From a virus: a stretch of 35,237 nucleotides of DNA. The notes beneath the pieces were generated by a model. It was not told the origin of the DNA. It saw only the letters and a program-made list of their open reading frames with translations, and made no database searches. The stretch spans positions 1 to 35,237 of the IMG/VR virus record IMGVR_UViG_3300003690_000068; one strand, given 5' to 3'. The translations under genes and the position numbers were made by a program. Below, in pieces: positions 14,999 through 23,065 of the stretch; positions within the stretch are counted from its first letter, which is position 1; each line of letters starts with the position of its first letter.

Positions 14999-15886
14999 AT
15001 GGGAACAAAAAGAATAGGCTTGGCGAGAATCCAGGCATTAATGGAGAATTTGAAAAGAGAAATCAATATGAACAACGCTAGCTTCAAAAATTTAGATAGC
15101 GTGGAAACGGATGTCGATAAGGAAGGACGATACTACCTTGAAGACTATTTCGAGAAATTACCTGGGGTTAACGCAGACATCGATCAAGTGTATACAGTTG
15201 AAGTTGCGAGAGCCTTAAACAGAAGTTTCGAAGTTCTTGGAACCGGCGGCACTTCGGCTTTGGCAACATTTGATCAAGACTATCCTGGCGCCACATTGAC
15301 GACGGGCACCACCGACAATAACGCGATGATTGTTTTGCCCCACCTGGACGCCAAGATGAGTGGTTGGGGCGTGTCAGGAATGTGGGACACTCAAAAGTCC
15401 GTTCAATGGGCTTGCGCACTGACTACTGGTGCGGCAATCACCACCACCACGGTTTGGGCGGGTCTTAAATTAACAAATACCCCAGTGTATGCAACTGATG
15501 CCGATCAAGCATATTTCTTGTTTTGCACAGATGATGATCAGGGAGCTTTGACTACAAATGCAAATCTTCACTTTATTTACAGCATCGGTGGCACCGATTA
15601 TATTACCGATTTGGATATTGTAGTCGCAGCAGATACTACATATAAGCTGAAAATAGCTATTGATTCAGACCGAGTCGCTAGATGTTATGTTAACGGCGTT
15701 CAATATAGTGTGACAACCGCTACAACCGCCGGCGGCGTTACTACAGGAAAGGGCACCGTTGCTACTGCAGCGTTGACCAATAATGCTGCTTTTATTCCAT
15801 ATGTAGGCGTTCAATGCATGGCCGGCGTAGCGAGAGCAATTCGTCTTCACTACGAAAAGATTAGTAGAGTGCTTGGAGCATCGTAA
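14999..15886 (+). CDS. Putative capsid-associated protein with lectin-like jelly roll
   Basis: I chose the ATG at 14999 (295 residues) because AAAGGAGGG lies ten bases upstream. An earlier in-frame ATG at 14972 has no such site. A basic helical N-terminus (MGTKRIGLARIQALMENLKR) is followed by a beta-rich domain. In it, FIYSIGGTDYITDLDI and YKLKIAIDSDRVARCYVNGV look like strands of a concanavalin/LamG-type jelly roll. The gene is a single transcription unit between two strong terminators directly after the capsid gene, so the product is probably abundant. That favours a capsid decoration or second shell protein, though a vertex role comparable to T4 gp24 cannot be excluded. The fold assignment is tentative. 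Confidence 0.7.
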   Translation: MGTKRIGLARIQALMENLKREINMNNASFKNLDSVETDVDKEGRYYLEDYFEKLPGVNADIDQVYTVEVARALNRSFEVLGTGGTSALATFDQDYPGATLTTGTTDNNAMIVLPHLDAKMSGWGVSGMWDTQKSVQWACALTTGAAITTTTVWAGLKLTNTPVYATDADQAYFLFCTDDDQGALTTNANLHFIYSIGGTDYITDLDIVVAADTTYKLKIAIDSDRVARCYVNGVQYSVTTATTAGGVTTGKGTVATAALTNNAAFIPYVGVQCMAGVARAIRLHYEKISRVLGAS

Positions 15887-15922
15887 TCTATAAAAATCTA
15901 ATTATAAACCTTTAAAGTTTTG

Positions 15923-15947
15923 CCCCCTTCCGAAGAAGGGGGTTTTT
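15923..15947 (+). terminator. Rho-independent terminator
   Basis: A perfect 8-base stem, CCCCCTTC with GAAGGGGG, around a CGAA loop is followed by TTTTT. It lies 36 bases after the stop of the jelly-roll protein gene. Confidence 0.93.
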
Positions 15948-16017
15948 CTTTAAAAACGCCGATCTGTCGAAAAATACCGCCGATAAGTTTTTGAGATTTT
16001 CTTTTTATAAAAATAAA

Positions 16018-16026
16018 ACTATTTAT
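16018..16026 (+). promoter_or_regulatory. ACTATTTAT motif, candidate late promoter
   Basis: ACTATTTAT lies 28 bases before the ATG of the Lys-rich protein gene and directly after an A/T-rich stretch containing ATAAAAATAAA. It is the only candidate signal between the preceding terminator and the gene. Confidence 0.5.
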
Positions 16027-16045
16027 TATATAACAAGGAGTTCCC

Positions 16046-16315
16046 ATGGGAAAAAAAAGAAGATTGAAGTCTGCAAAGGCTAAGTTTGGCACGAAACACT
16101 CTAGCCATCCTCGCATGCAACACTTAAATGGCGAGGAAACGCTCGAAGTAGAAGTATCTGCGTCCGTTCCAGAGCCGGAAGTTGTTTTGCAAGAGGAAAA
16201 GGCCGAAATAAAGCCAAAACCTACGCCTATGCCAAAAACAACTAAAAAAACCAAAAAGCCTAGACGTGCAACAAGAAAAAAGACCACTAAAAAGGATGCC
16301 TCTGCGATAACTTAA
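16046..16315 (+). CDS. Lys-rich basic protein, histone-tail-like
   Basis: This encodes 89 residues with a clear AAGGAG site. It has three parts: a basic head (MGKKRRLKSAKAKFGTKHSS), an acidic centre rich in Glu and Val, and a C-terminal tail of Lys, Arg, Thr and Pro (from about residue 55) with repeated TKK, KPRR and RKK units like linker-histone tails. It is expressed alone, between two terminators and behind its own candidate promoter, in the middle of the abundant head genes. Charge and location suggest a DNA-binding internal head protein or a capsid-associated peptide. Composition alone supports this, and no family is recognised. Confidence 0.75.
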   Translation: MGKKRRLKSAKAKFGTKHSSHPRMQHLNGEETLEVEVSASVPEPEVVLQEEKAEIKPKPTPMPKTTKKTKKPRRATRKKTTKKDASAIT

Positions 16316-16339
16316 CTAAAATTCGCTTTGATATTAAAG

Positions 16340-16362
16340 CCCTCAGTATATCTGGGGGTTTT
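16340..16362 (+). terminator. Rho-independent terminator
   Basis: A 7-base stem, CCCTCAG with CTGGGGG (one G-T pair), closes a TATAT loop and is followed by TTTTGTTTT. It lies 24 bases after the Lys-rich gene. Confidence 0.88.
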
Positions 16363-16374
16363 GTTTTATAAAAT

Positions 16375-16383
16375 ACTATTTAT
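16375..16383 (+). promoter_or_regulatory. ACTATTTAT motif, candidate late promoter of the neck genes
   Basis: ACTATTTAT stands 36 bases before the gp13-like ATG, immediately after the preceding terminator and behind TATAAAAT. The terminator-motif-gene order supports a promoter. Confidence 0.5.
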
Positions 16384-16410
16384 TTAATGAATAATTAAGG
16401 AAACTCGATA

Positions 16411-17682
16411 ATGCCAACGAATTTATCCCCTAAGTCTACACAAAGCGCTATTATTTTAACTTCAACAGGAAGTACGGCTTTGGTAGCTGCCGCTGTTCCT
16501 TTTGGAATTTACACTGGTTCAACAGATTTCTTGAGTGGCGCCTCTTTACAGGTCAAATATGTTTTTAAAAAACTTGGTGGAGATGTAATAGATATTGAAT
16601 TGACTCCTGCAAATGTGTATGCAGCATATGAGGAGGCAGTATTGGAATATTCTTATATTTTCAATCTGCATCATGGAAAAAACGTTCTTTCTAGTGTATT
16701 GGGTGCCACAACGGGCACATTTGATCACAAAGGAGATAGAAAAACCGGCCCAGCTGGGGTTAATTTAAAGTTTCCTAGATATCAATTTACGTATGCGATG
16801 AATGTTGGCGATGGGCTAGCTGCAGCGGGAGGATTTGGTGGAACAATTCCGCAATATTCTGCTTCTTTCAAGCCGATTAGCGACCAACAGGATTATGATA
16901 TTCAGAATATTATTTCAAGTTCATCAGTTTCGGGAGTTGACGATGGTGGCTCAGCGGTGTCCTATAGTGGTAAAGTTGGCAACAACAGGGTTTATATCAC
17001 AAAAGTTTTTTATAAGTCTCCACGGGCAATGTGGCGCTTCTATGGCTACTATGGGGGCATCGGTGTCGTTGGAAATTACTCAACATATGGTCAGTTTGCT
17101 GACGATGCGACTTTCGAGATTATTCCCACGTGGCAAAACAAGATGCAAGCTATCATGTATGAGGACTCAATTTATACCAGGACATCACACTATTCTTATG
17201 AGTTGATTAATAATAAATTGAGATTGTTTCCAAATCCGAGCGATTGGGCGTTCGCTGATGCTAATAGAGTATGGGTTAAGTTTTATATTAAGACAGATGC
17301 TTGGACAGAAGACGATAATTATTCATCAGGGATCACGGGTGTTAATAATGTTAATACGATGCCTCTTGATAATATTCCTTATGCTAATATTAATGCCATT
17401 GGCAAGCAATGGATTCGAAAATATGCACTAGCGTTATGTAAAGAGATGCTGGGTCAAATTAGAGGCAAGTTTACAACAATTCCTATTCCTGGTGAAAGCG
17501 TAACGCTAAATCACAGTGAATTATTAAGCCAAGCTAAAGAAGAACAAACGACCCTTAGAGATAAGTTGATAGAAATTCTCAAAGAGATGGAATACGCCGA
17601 ACTTGCCAAGCGTGATGTTGAAATTACAGATGCAGTGACGAATACGCTAAAGAACTCGCCGTTGCCAATTTTTGTGGGATAA
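16411..17682 (+). CDS. gp13: Neck protein (gp13-like head completion)
   Basis: In T4, gp13 and gp14 form the neck that closes the portal after packaging and joins head to tail. This protein has 423 residues (T4 gp13: 309). YVFKKLGGDVIDIELTPANV (50-69), followed by YAAYEEAVLEYSYIFNLHHGK, and a later aromatic-rich region (AMWRFYGYYGG, about 208-218) look like a connector fold. The C-terminal part is helical (IGKQWIRKYALALCKEMLGQ, then LRDKLIEILKEMEYAE). Assignment depends on the size class, this pattern and position directly before the gp14-like and gp15-like genes, the T4 order. AAGGAAA precedes the ATG. A different connector protein is the main alternative. Confidence 0.78.
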   Translation: MPTNLSPKSTQSAIILTSTGSTALVAAAVPFGIYTGSTDFLSGASLQVKYVFKKLGGDVIDIELTPANVYAAYEEAVLEYSYIFNLHHGKNVLSSVLGATTGTFDHKGDRKTGPAGVNLKFPRYQFTYAMNVGDGLAAAGGFGGTIPQYSASFKPISDQQDYDIQNIISSSSVSGVDDGGSAVSYSGKVGNNRVYITKVFYKSPRAMWRFYGYYGGIGVVGNYSTYGQFADDATFEIIPTWQNKMQAIMYEDSIYTRTSHYSYELINNKLRLFPNPSDWAFADANRVWVKFYIKTDAWTEDDNYSSGITGVNNVNTMPLDNIPYANINAIGKQWIRKYALALCKEMLGQIRGKFTTIPIPGESVTLNHSELLSQAKEEQTTLRDKLIEILKEMEYAELAKRDVEITDAVTNTLKNSPLPIFVG

Positions 17683-17689
17683 ATAGAGC

Positions 17690-18178
17690 ATGTCTAATGA
17701 ATGGAAAAGACCAGCACAGCCGCCACCACCGCTTTTTCTTGGTAAAAAAGAAAGAGATCTTGTTAAGCAAGTTAACGATGAGCTTATTGAAAAAGTCATT
17801 GGACAACAAATTCTTTACTATTCAATTGATCTAGAAACAACAGATTTTCATGATTTATACGGAGAAGCAATAGAAAAAACGTTTTTGCCACCTGTTAGGA
17901 TTTATGCGCTAGTTGAGTGGAAGTCCGATGAGACAGCATATTTAGAAAATGCGGGAATTGATAGACAATGGGAGGTAATGATTCATTTTCATAAAAGAAG
18001 ACTAACCGAAGATCAGAATTTGTTTGTGCGTGAGGGGGATTTTGTTTTATATGGTGATTTCTATTATGAAATAGTGAAATTGGCTGAACCTAAGTTGTTA
18101 TTCGGACACGTTGGTAAAGAGTTTGAGATTTTAGCGACTTGTAAGAGAGCCAGGAAGGGACTATTCGATGCTACCTAA
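17690..18178 (+). CDS. gp14: Neck protein (gp14-like head closure)
   Basis: This encodes 162 residues and starts seven bases after the gp13-like gene. The sequence LGKKERDLVKQVNDELIEKV, followed by IGQQILYYSIDLE and FHDLYGEAIEKTFLPPVRIY, is the pattern I associate with the gp14/head-closure proteins of distant T4 relatives. It ends in a beta-barrel-like stretch (GDFVLYGDFYYEIVKLAEPK). T4 gp14 is longer (256), so this represents the core. It overlaps the gp15-like gene by 11 bases, so all three neck genes form one coupled unit. Partner proteins would be the gp13-like ring above and the tail terminator below. Confidence 0.78.
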   Translation: MSNEWKRPAQPPPPLFLGKKERDLVKQVNDELIEKVIGQQILYYSIDLETTDFHDLYGEAIEKTFLPPVRIYALVEWKSDETAYLENAGIDRQWEVMIHFHKRRLTEDQNLFVREGDFVLYGDFYYEIVKLAEPKLLFGHVGKEFEILATCKRARKGLFDAT

Positions 18179-19406
18179 TAATTTTGATTTTGCCATGTTG
18201 GCGCCCGGTAATTATAACTTACGCGAGATAGGAATTTTGGAGTCTACAATTGAGACAATAGATTATTCTATAACGTCGTGGTTAAAAGAAGACTTAAATA
18301 TGAGCGCTCGTACAAATGAGGGTTTCAAGCCTGTTCCTGTCTTATGGCAAGCGCCAGAAAGAGCATATCAAATTAAACACAATAAAGATTTAAGAGATGA
18401 TGCCGGCGCCCTCAAACTTCCTTTGATTTCGGTTGAAAGAACGGGAATCATTAAAGATCCTGCAAGAAAGGGCTCTTTTCAAGCCCATTATTACTCAAAA
18501 GATAAAAATGGCAGATCTGGCCGTTGGGTTATTGCTAAGAGAATTGTCGAAGATAAAACAAGAAATTTTGCTGTTGTGGGCAATATACGAAGAGCCAATT
18601 ATACAGCTGGAGTTGGCCGGCCGGCCGCCGCTACAGCAACAATAACTATTACAGATTTCAGCGAATTAAATGCGGGCGACAAAGTAAATTTGGTTGCTAC
18701 AGATGGGACCGATTACAATTTCACGCAGGGCGACCAAAGTTCGGTCAATGGTACATGGGAAGCCACCGATGATAACGATACTACTGCGGCCAACTTGGGC
18801 GCCGTCATTAATACTTCGAATGGGCCGGCTGGAACTAGATTTACCGCTACGGTGGATGGAGCAGTTGTTACTGTTACTCAGTCCACAGGCGGCAGTGCCG
18901 GCAATACAACGATTACAATAACCGACAGCGGCGCCGCTGGACTGTCAAAAACCAATTTTACCGGCGGCAGATCCGGACCTCAAAGATATTTTCCAAGAGT
19001 TAATAAAAAAGTTGTTATTCAAAGTTTGTCAATTCCAATTCCAGTGTATGTAAATGTAGATTATAAAATTGTTATCAAAGCAGAATATCAACAGCAAATG
19101 AATGATTTGTTGGCGCCTTTCATAGCGAGAACGGGTCAAATTAATGCCTTCACAATGAAGAGAAATGGCCATTTATATGAAGCTTTCATCGATCAGGGCT
19201 TCTCCCATAACAATAATGTTGGCAATCTTGCAGAAGATACGAGAATGTATAGTTCTGAGATTACAATTAAAGTATTGGGATATTTGATTGGCGAGGGAGA
19301 AAATGATGATCGCCCTATCGTCAGGATAGATGAAAACGTTGTGGAATTAACGTTTCCTTCAGAGGGACCAGTTCCTGAAGGTAATGACGACTTTTTTCTT
19401 CCATAA
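18168..19406 (+). CDS. gp15: Tail terminator/sheath stabiliser (gp15-like) with inserted beta domain
   Basis: gp15 caps the finished tail tube and sheath and docks to the neck. This protein has 412 residues. About 147-268 form a separate Thr/Gly/Ala-rich beta domain (ATITITDFSELNAGDKVNLV to KTNFTGG) of a type seen inserted in varied phage structural proteins. Removing it leaves about 290 residues, close to the 272 of T4 gp15. The flanks VVGNIRRANYTAG and RSGPQRYFPRVNKKVVIQSL read as one continuous domain, and YKIVIKAEYQQQMNDLLAPF near the C-terminus is typical of the family. The insert is more GC-rich than the flanks. It overlaps the gp14-like gene and is followed by an 83-base gap with a candidate promoter. 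Confidence 0.82.
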   Translation: MLPNNFDFAMLAPGNYNLREIGILESTIETIDYSITSWLKEDLNMSARTNEGFKPVPVLWQAPERAYQIKHNKDLRDDAGALKLPLISVERTGIIKDPARKGSFQAHYYSKDKNGRSGRWVIAKRIVEDKTRNFAVVGNIRRANYTAGVGRPAAATATITITDFSELNAGDKVNLVATDGTDYNFTQGDQSSVNGTWEATDDNDTTAANLGAVINTSNGPAGTRFTATVDGAVVTVTQSTGGSAGNTTITITDSGAAGLSKTNFTGGRSGPQRYFPRVNKKVVIQSLSIPIPVYVNVDYKIVIKAEYQQQMNDLLAPFIARTGQINAFTMKRNGHLYEAFIDQGFSHNNNVGNLAEDTRMYSSEITIKVLGYLIGEGENDDRPIVRIDENVVELTFPSEGPVPEGNDDFFLP

Positions 19407-19430
19407 AGAGAGCGTTTTGAGATCAAAAAT

Positions 19431-19439
19431 ACTATTTAA
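19431..19439 (+). promoter_or_regulatory. ACTATTTAA motif, candidate late promoter of the sheath gene
   Basis: ACTATTTAA lies 59 bases before the sheath ATG in an AT-rich gap. It keeps eight of nine bases of the recurring motif. GAGGA serves as ribosome site downstream. Confidence 0.45.
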
Positions 19440-19489
19440 TTAATGATTACACTATCATTTATATGATTTAATAATGAGGAACCCACAAT

Positions 19490-22387
19490 ATGTCAGTTAA
19501 AAGTTTTAAGTTTGTATCTCCTGGGGTGTTTATCAATGAGATCGATAACTCCTTTATTCCAAGATCTGCCGATGCCATCGGGCCAGTAGTGGTTGGTCGC
19601 TCCGAGCGCGGTCTGGCCATGACGCCTGTTAAGGTTGAGTCATATTCTGAATTTGTTATGATGTTTGGCGATACAGTTCCTGGGAACGGCGGCGGCGATA
19701 TTTCCCGTGATGGAAACTATCAGTCCCCGATGTACGGCACATATGCCGCAAAAGCTTTTCTAAGAGCAAACGTGGCGCCTCTTACCTATGTTAGACTTTT
19801 GGGTACCGACGATGATAATGCCACAACCGCCGGCGTTGCTGGGTGGGAGACATTAAAGGATCCGGGCCCCAACCAAGCAGCTGGAAATGGTGGAGCTTTC
19901 GGGCTATTTGTATTCCCAAGTGCTTCGGTGGTATCGCTCAGGAAGACCGGCACTGGTTCGTTGGCGGCTGTGTGGTACATAGATCAGTCTGCTTCTATTC
20001 AATTAAGTGGCACTATTTATAACGAAGGTGTCACAAGTGGCCTCAAAACCAATAGTGGAATTGGAAAAGTTTTTTCAACGGATAGCAGCTATCTTTTTAC
20101 TGTTATTCTTTCGAGTTCCCTACAAGGCCAAAGAAAAATAAAGTTTGGCTTCGATGATTCAGCAGAAACCTTTATTCGTAATCGTTTTAATACTAATCCT
20201 CAGTTGTGTTCAACAGCTGGAGCTTTTTATCCATCAGGAAGCGCCCTTCGATATTGGTTGGGAGAAACTTACGAACAAACTCTTCGCGATGATAGTGCGG
20301 TAGGTGTCGCTAATTATGGCGTAATCCTGCCAATAGCAAAGAACAGTGATGCCGCCATTGGCCCACATTCAAAACGGCAGTCTTACAGAGAAGGTGTAGC
20401 TGGTTGGTTCATTGGTCAGGATCTGGGCCCCGCGAGTAGTTATACTCCGGAGTCACAGCAGAAGCTCTTCCGCTTGAAGGGCAGAGGACACGGCTCGTGG
20501 TTACACAAAAATATAAAAGTTTCTATAGAGAAGATTAAACAATCTAATACTACTACAACTGATTATGGAAATTTCTCGGTAGTCCTTCGTAAACTCACTG
20601 ATACAGATAATAGAATGGTTGTAATGGAGAGGTTCGACAGTTGTACTCTTGATCCGACTTCGCCAAACTTTGTTGCACGCAAGATTGGCGATAAATATTT
20701 GGTTTGGAACACAACAGAAGGAAGGCTTAAAGAATATGGCGACTATGATAATCTGTCAAAATTTGTTTATGTTGAAATGCAGGCTGATGTAGAAGCCGGC
20801 GCAACAAATCCGAAGTTGATTCCTTATGGTTATTTTGGGCCACCTAGGTTCAAGAATGCGACCAATATTACAGGCGGATTCAGCGATACAGCTATCGATA
20901 ATACTTTTATCTTGTCTGGATCCAATCTTCTTAATGCCGATCGCAATATGCTCGCTATTTTAAGCGGCGCAGAGGTCACCTTCAACTCCTATCTGGGGGC
21001 CCGTCTAACAGGTTCTTTGACATTCCCTGAAGTACGCTTGCGCGCATCTGCTTCTGACGGCGGTTTGAGCGATCCGACTAGGGCCGCTTTTGGTATGCAA
21101 ACTACCCGTACCGCTACTAGCACAACTGCCGATATGAGTGTCAAGGATTATCACAATCTATTATATGCTGATTTTCCCGATGATCCCACTACTACCGGTA
21201 CGCAAACTTCAACAACTTATCCTGGTATATTATCTTGGGGATATGTCTTTTCATTAGATGATGTTGGAACTTCGTCCTCTGGCGTATATAATTATACTTC
21301 CGGCTCAAGAAAAGCCGGCAACAGTATAACGACCTATACCGATCTTTTGAATGCTGAATATGATAGTTTTGTGGCTCCTTTCTGGGGTGGATTCGATGGG
21401 TTTAATATTCTGCTGCCAGATCCGCTTTATAACATAGGAATGGGGACTAGTGCGACTACGCTTAATTCTGCACCTTACAATACTTGGAAACGCGGTATTG
21501 ATACTGTTTCTGATCCTGAAGCTGCCAATATGAATTTATTTGTTGCGCCTGGTTTAACAAACGATTCTTTGACCGGCCATATGATTAACGTTTGTGAAGA
21601 ACGAGCAGATGCTTTGGCAATGATCGATTTAGCCAGTGTTTATATTCCTTCTCATGAAGAATATCAGTCTAGTAAAGTAGACAGACTGGGTACTACTCCG
21701 ACTACTGCTGCAAACAACCTTAGAGATAGACAGATTGACTCAAGTTATGGATGTACCTTTTATCCATGGGTCCAAACGCGCGACGAGGGAACTGGTAGAC
21801 TTCTTTGGATACCGCCCTCCATTGCAATGTTGGGCGTTTTGGCTAGTTCAGAGAGAAAGTCAGAAATTTGGTTTGCGCCAGCAGGATTCAATCGAGGTGG
21901 CCTCTCTGAGGGCGCCGCCGGGATCCCCGTCATCGGTGTAACTGAAAAATTAACCTCTAAGCAAAGAGATACGCTTTATGAGTCAAGAATTAATCCAATT
22001 GCTTCTTTCCCCTCCACAGGAATAGTTGTATTTGGACAGAAGACACTACAAGAACGTCAATCCGCTTTAGACAGAATTAATGTAAGGCGTTTGGTGATTT
22101 ACTTAAAGAAGCAAATCTCCATTCTTTCAACACAGATTCTGTTTGAGCAAAACGTTCAAGCAACTTGGAATAGGTTTAAATCGCTTGTTGAGCCTTTCCT
22201 GGCGAATGTTAAGACACGGTTTGGCATTACCGATTATCGGTTGATTCTTGATGAATCTACTACAACGCCAGATCTCATTGATCAGAACATTCTTTACGCT
22301 AAGATTATGATTAAGCCTGCGAGAGCAATCGAGTTCATCGCAATTGACTTCGTAATCATGTCAACGGGCGCATCATTCGATGATTAA
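19490..22387 (+). CDS. gp18: Contractile tail sheath protein (gp18-like)
   Basis: This is the sheath subunit, which contracts to drive the tube through the envelope. It encodes 965 residues, far longer than T4 gp18 (659). The N-terminus has the family signature SPGVFINEIDNSF at 10-22, then PVVVGRSERGLAMTPVKV. The conserved C-terminal domain contains EKLTSKQRDTLYESRINPIA, GIVVFGQKTLQ and INVRRLVIYLKKQISIL, and ends FIAIDFVIMSTGASFDD. These are the parts that form the extended sheath mesh. The extra ~300 residues lie in the middle, where sheath proteins carry surface-exposed variable domains. The gene has its own candidate promoter and is followed by a GC hairpin. Identification is firm. Confidence 0.96.
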   Translation: MSVKSFKFVSPGVFINEIDNSFIPRSADAIGPVVVGRSERGLAMTPVKVESYSEFVMMFGDTVPGNGGGDISRDGNYQSPMYGTYAAKAFLRANVAPLTYVRLLGTDDDNATTAGVAGWETLKDPGPNQAAGNGGAFGLFVFPSASVVSLRKTGTGSLAAVWYIDQSASIQLSGTIYNEGVTSGLKTNSGIGKVFSTDSSYLFTVILSSSLQGQRKIKFGFDDSAETFIRNRFNTNPQLCSTAGAFYPSGSALRYWLGETYEQTLRDDSAVGVANYGVILPIAKNSDAAIGPHSKRQSYREGVAGWFIGQDLGPASSYTPESQQKLFRLKGRGHGSWLHKNIKVSIEKIKQSNTTTTDYGNFSVVLRKLTDTDNRMVVMERFDSCTLDPTSPNFVARKIGDKYLVWNTTEGRLKEYGDYDNLSKFVYVEMQADVEAGATNPKLIPYGYFGPPRFKNATNITGGFSDTAIDNTFILSGSNLLNADRNMLAILSGAEVTFNSYLGARLTGSLTFPEVRLRASASDGGLSDPTRAAFGMQTTRTATSTTADMSVKDYHNLLYADFPDDPTTTGTQTSTTYPGILSWGYVFSLDDVGTSSSGVYNYTSGSRKAGNSITTYTDLLNAEYDSFVAPFWGGFDGFNILLPDPLYNIGMGTSATTLNSAPYNTWKRGIDTVSDPEAANMNLFVAPGLTNDSLTGHMINVCEERADALAMIDLASVYIPSHEEYQSSKVDRLGTTPTTAANNLRDRQIDSSYGCTFYPWVQTRDEGTGRLLWIPPSIAMLGVLASSERKSEIWFAPAGFNRGGLSEGAAGIPVIGVTEKLTSKQRDTLYESRINPIASFPSTGIVVFGQKTLQERQSALDRINVRRLVIYLKKQISILSTQILFEQNVQATWNRFKSLVEPFLANVKTRFGITDYRLILDESTTTPDLIDQNILYAKIMIKPARAIEFIAIDFVIMSTGASFDD

Positions 22388-22394
22388 AAAGGAA

Positions 22395-22410
22395 GGGGGA
22401 TTTTTCCCCC
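22395..22410. other. GC-rich hairpin between sheath and tube genes
   Basis: A perfect 6-base stem, GGGGGA with TCCCCC, encloses TTTT, eight bases after the sheath stop. There is no U run after it on the + strand. Read on the - strand it is followed by TTCCTTTTT, so it looks more like a terminator in that direction. On the + transcript it could instead protect the 3' end or attenuate readthrough. Confidence 0.5.
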
Positions 22411-22415
22411 ATCAC

Positions 22416-22424
22416 ACTAATTAA
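22416..22424 (+). promoter_or_regulatory. ACTAATTAA motif, possible promoter variant of the tube gene
   Basis: ACTAATTAA lies 35 bases before the tube ATG, right after the hairpin. It is identical to the variant before the capsid gene and differs at the middle and last base from the main motif. Confidence 0.35.
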
Positions 22425-22450
22425 AAATAGATTATAGGAGTCCCTAAAAA

Positions 22451-23038
22451 ATGGCATTTTGGTCAACAAACTTTGGTGAAAATACAACCCTTAAAGATCC
22501 AAAAAGAAAGTTTCGGTTTATGGTAGAGTTTCAAGGAATTACAGCACCGCAAGGGGGCGCCATGCTTTGGTATGCAAAAACTTGCACAAAGCCCAGTTTT
22601 GCGATAGCAGAAGCAACTCATAAATTCCTTAACCACACTTTTTATTATCCTGGTTCAGTAACTTGGAATGATGTTATCGTGACGCTGGTTGATCCGGTTA
22701 ATCCAGATATGGCTGCAACTTTTTCTGATATGGTGGTACAATCAGGTTATACTCCGCCAACTGATGCTAATTCATTGTCTACAATGTCAAAAGCTAAGGC
22801 TGCTGGTGCTTTAGGGACAGTTATTATTATGCAAATCGATTCAGATGGAAACCCACTTGAAACTTGGACTCTTTGGAATTCATGGATGAAAGAAGTTAAA
22901 TATGGCGATTTGGGATATGACGGAGACGATCTTACTGAAATGAGCGTTACGCTCAAATATGATTGGGCACGCGTAGAAACTGCTGGCGAATCTGTAGCAT
23001 TTGCTGGTGACGGCGGCAAAGAGTTCTTCGGAGTATAA
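22451..23038 (+). CDS. gp19: Tail tube protein (gp19-like)
   Basis: Hexamers of this protein stack to form the inner tube. It encodes 195 residues (T4 gp19: 163). The beta-barrel pattern includes FRFMVEFQGI near the start, the loop CTKPSFAIAEATHKFLNHTF, the strand YPGSVTWNDVIVTLVDPVNP, and a C-terminal strand EMSVTLKYDWARVE, all standard for T4-type tubes. TATAGGAGT precedes the ATG. Gene order sheath then tube is that of T4. A short Gly-rich tail follows the last strand. The tube starts on the baseplate cap and is capped by the gp15-like protein. Confidence 0.96.
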   Translation: MAFWSTNFGENTTLKDPKRKFRFMVEFQGITAPQGGAMLWYAKTCTKPSFAIAEATHKFLNHTFYYPGSVTWNDVIVTLVDPVNPDMAATFSDMVVQSGYTPPTDANSLSTMSKAKAAGALGTVIIMQIDSDGNPLETWTLWNSWMKEVKYGDLGYDGDDLTEMSVTLKYDWARVETAGESVAFAGDGGKEFFGV

Positions 23039-23065
23039 TTAATATATAATTAAGAGAGGTGTATA

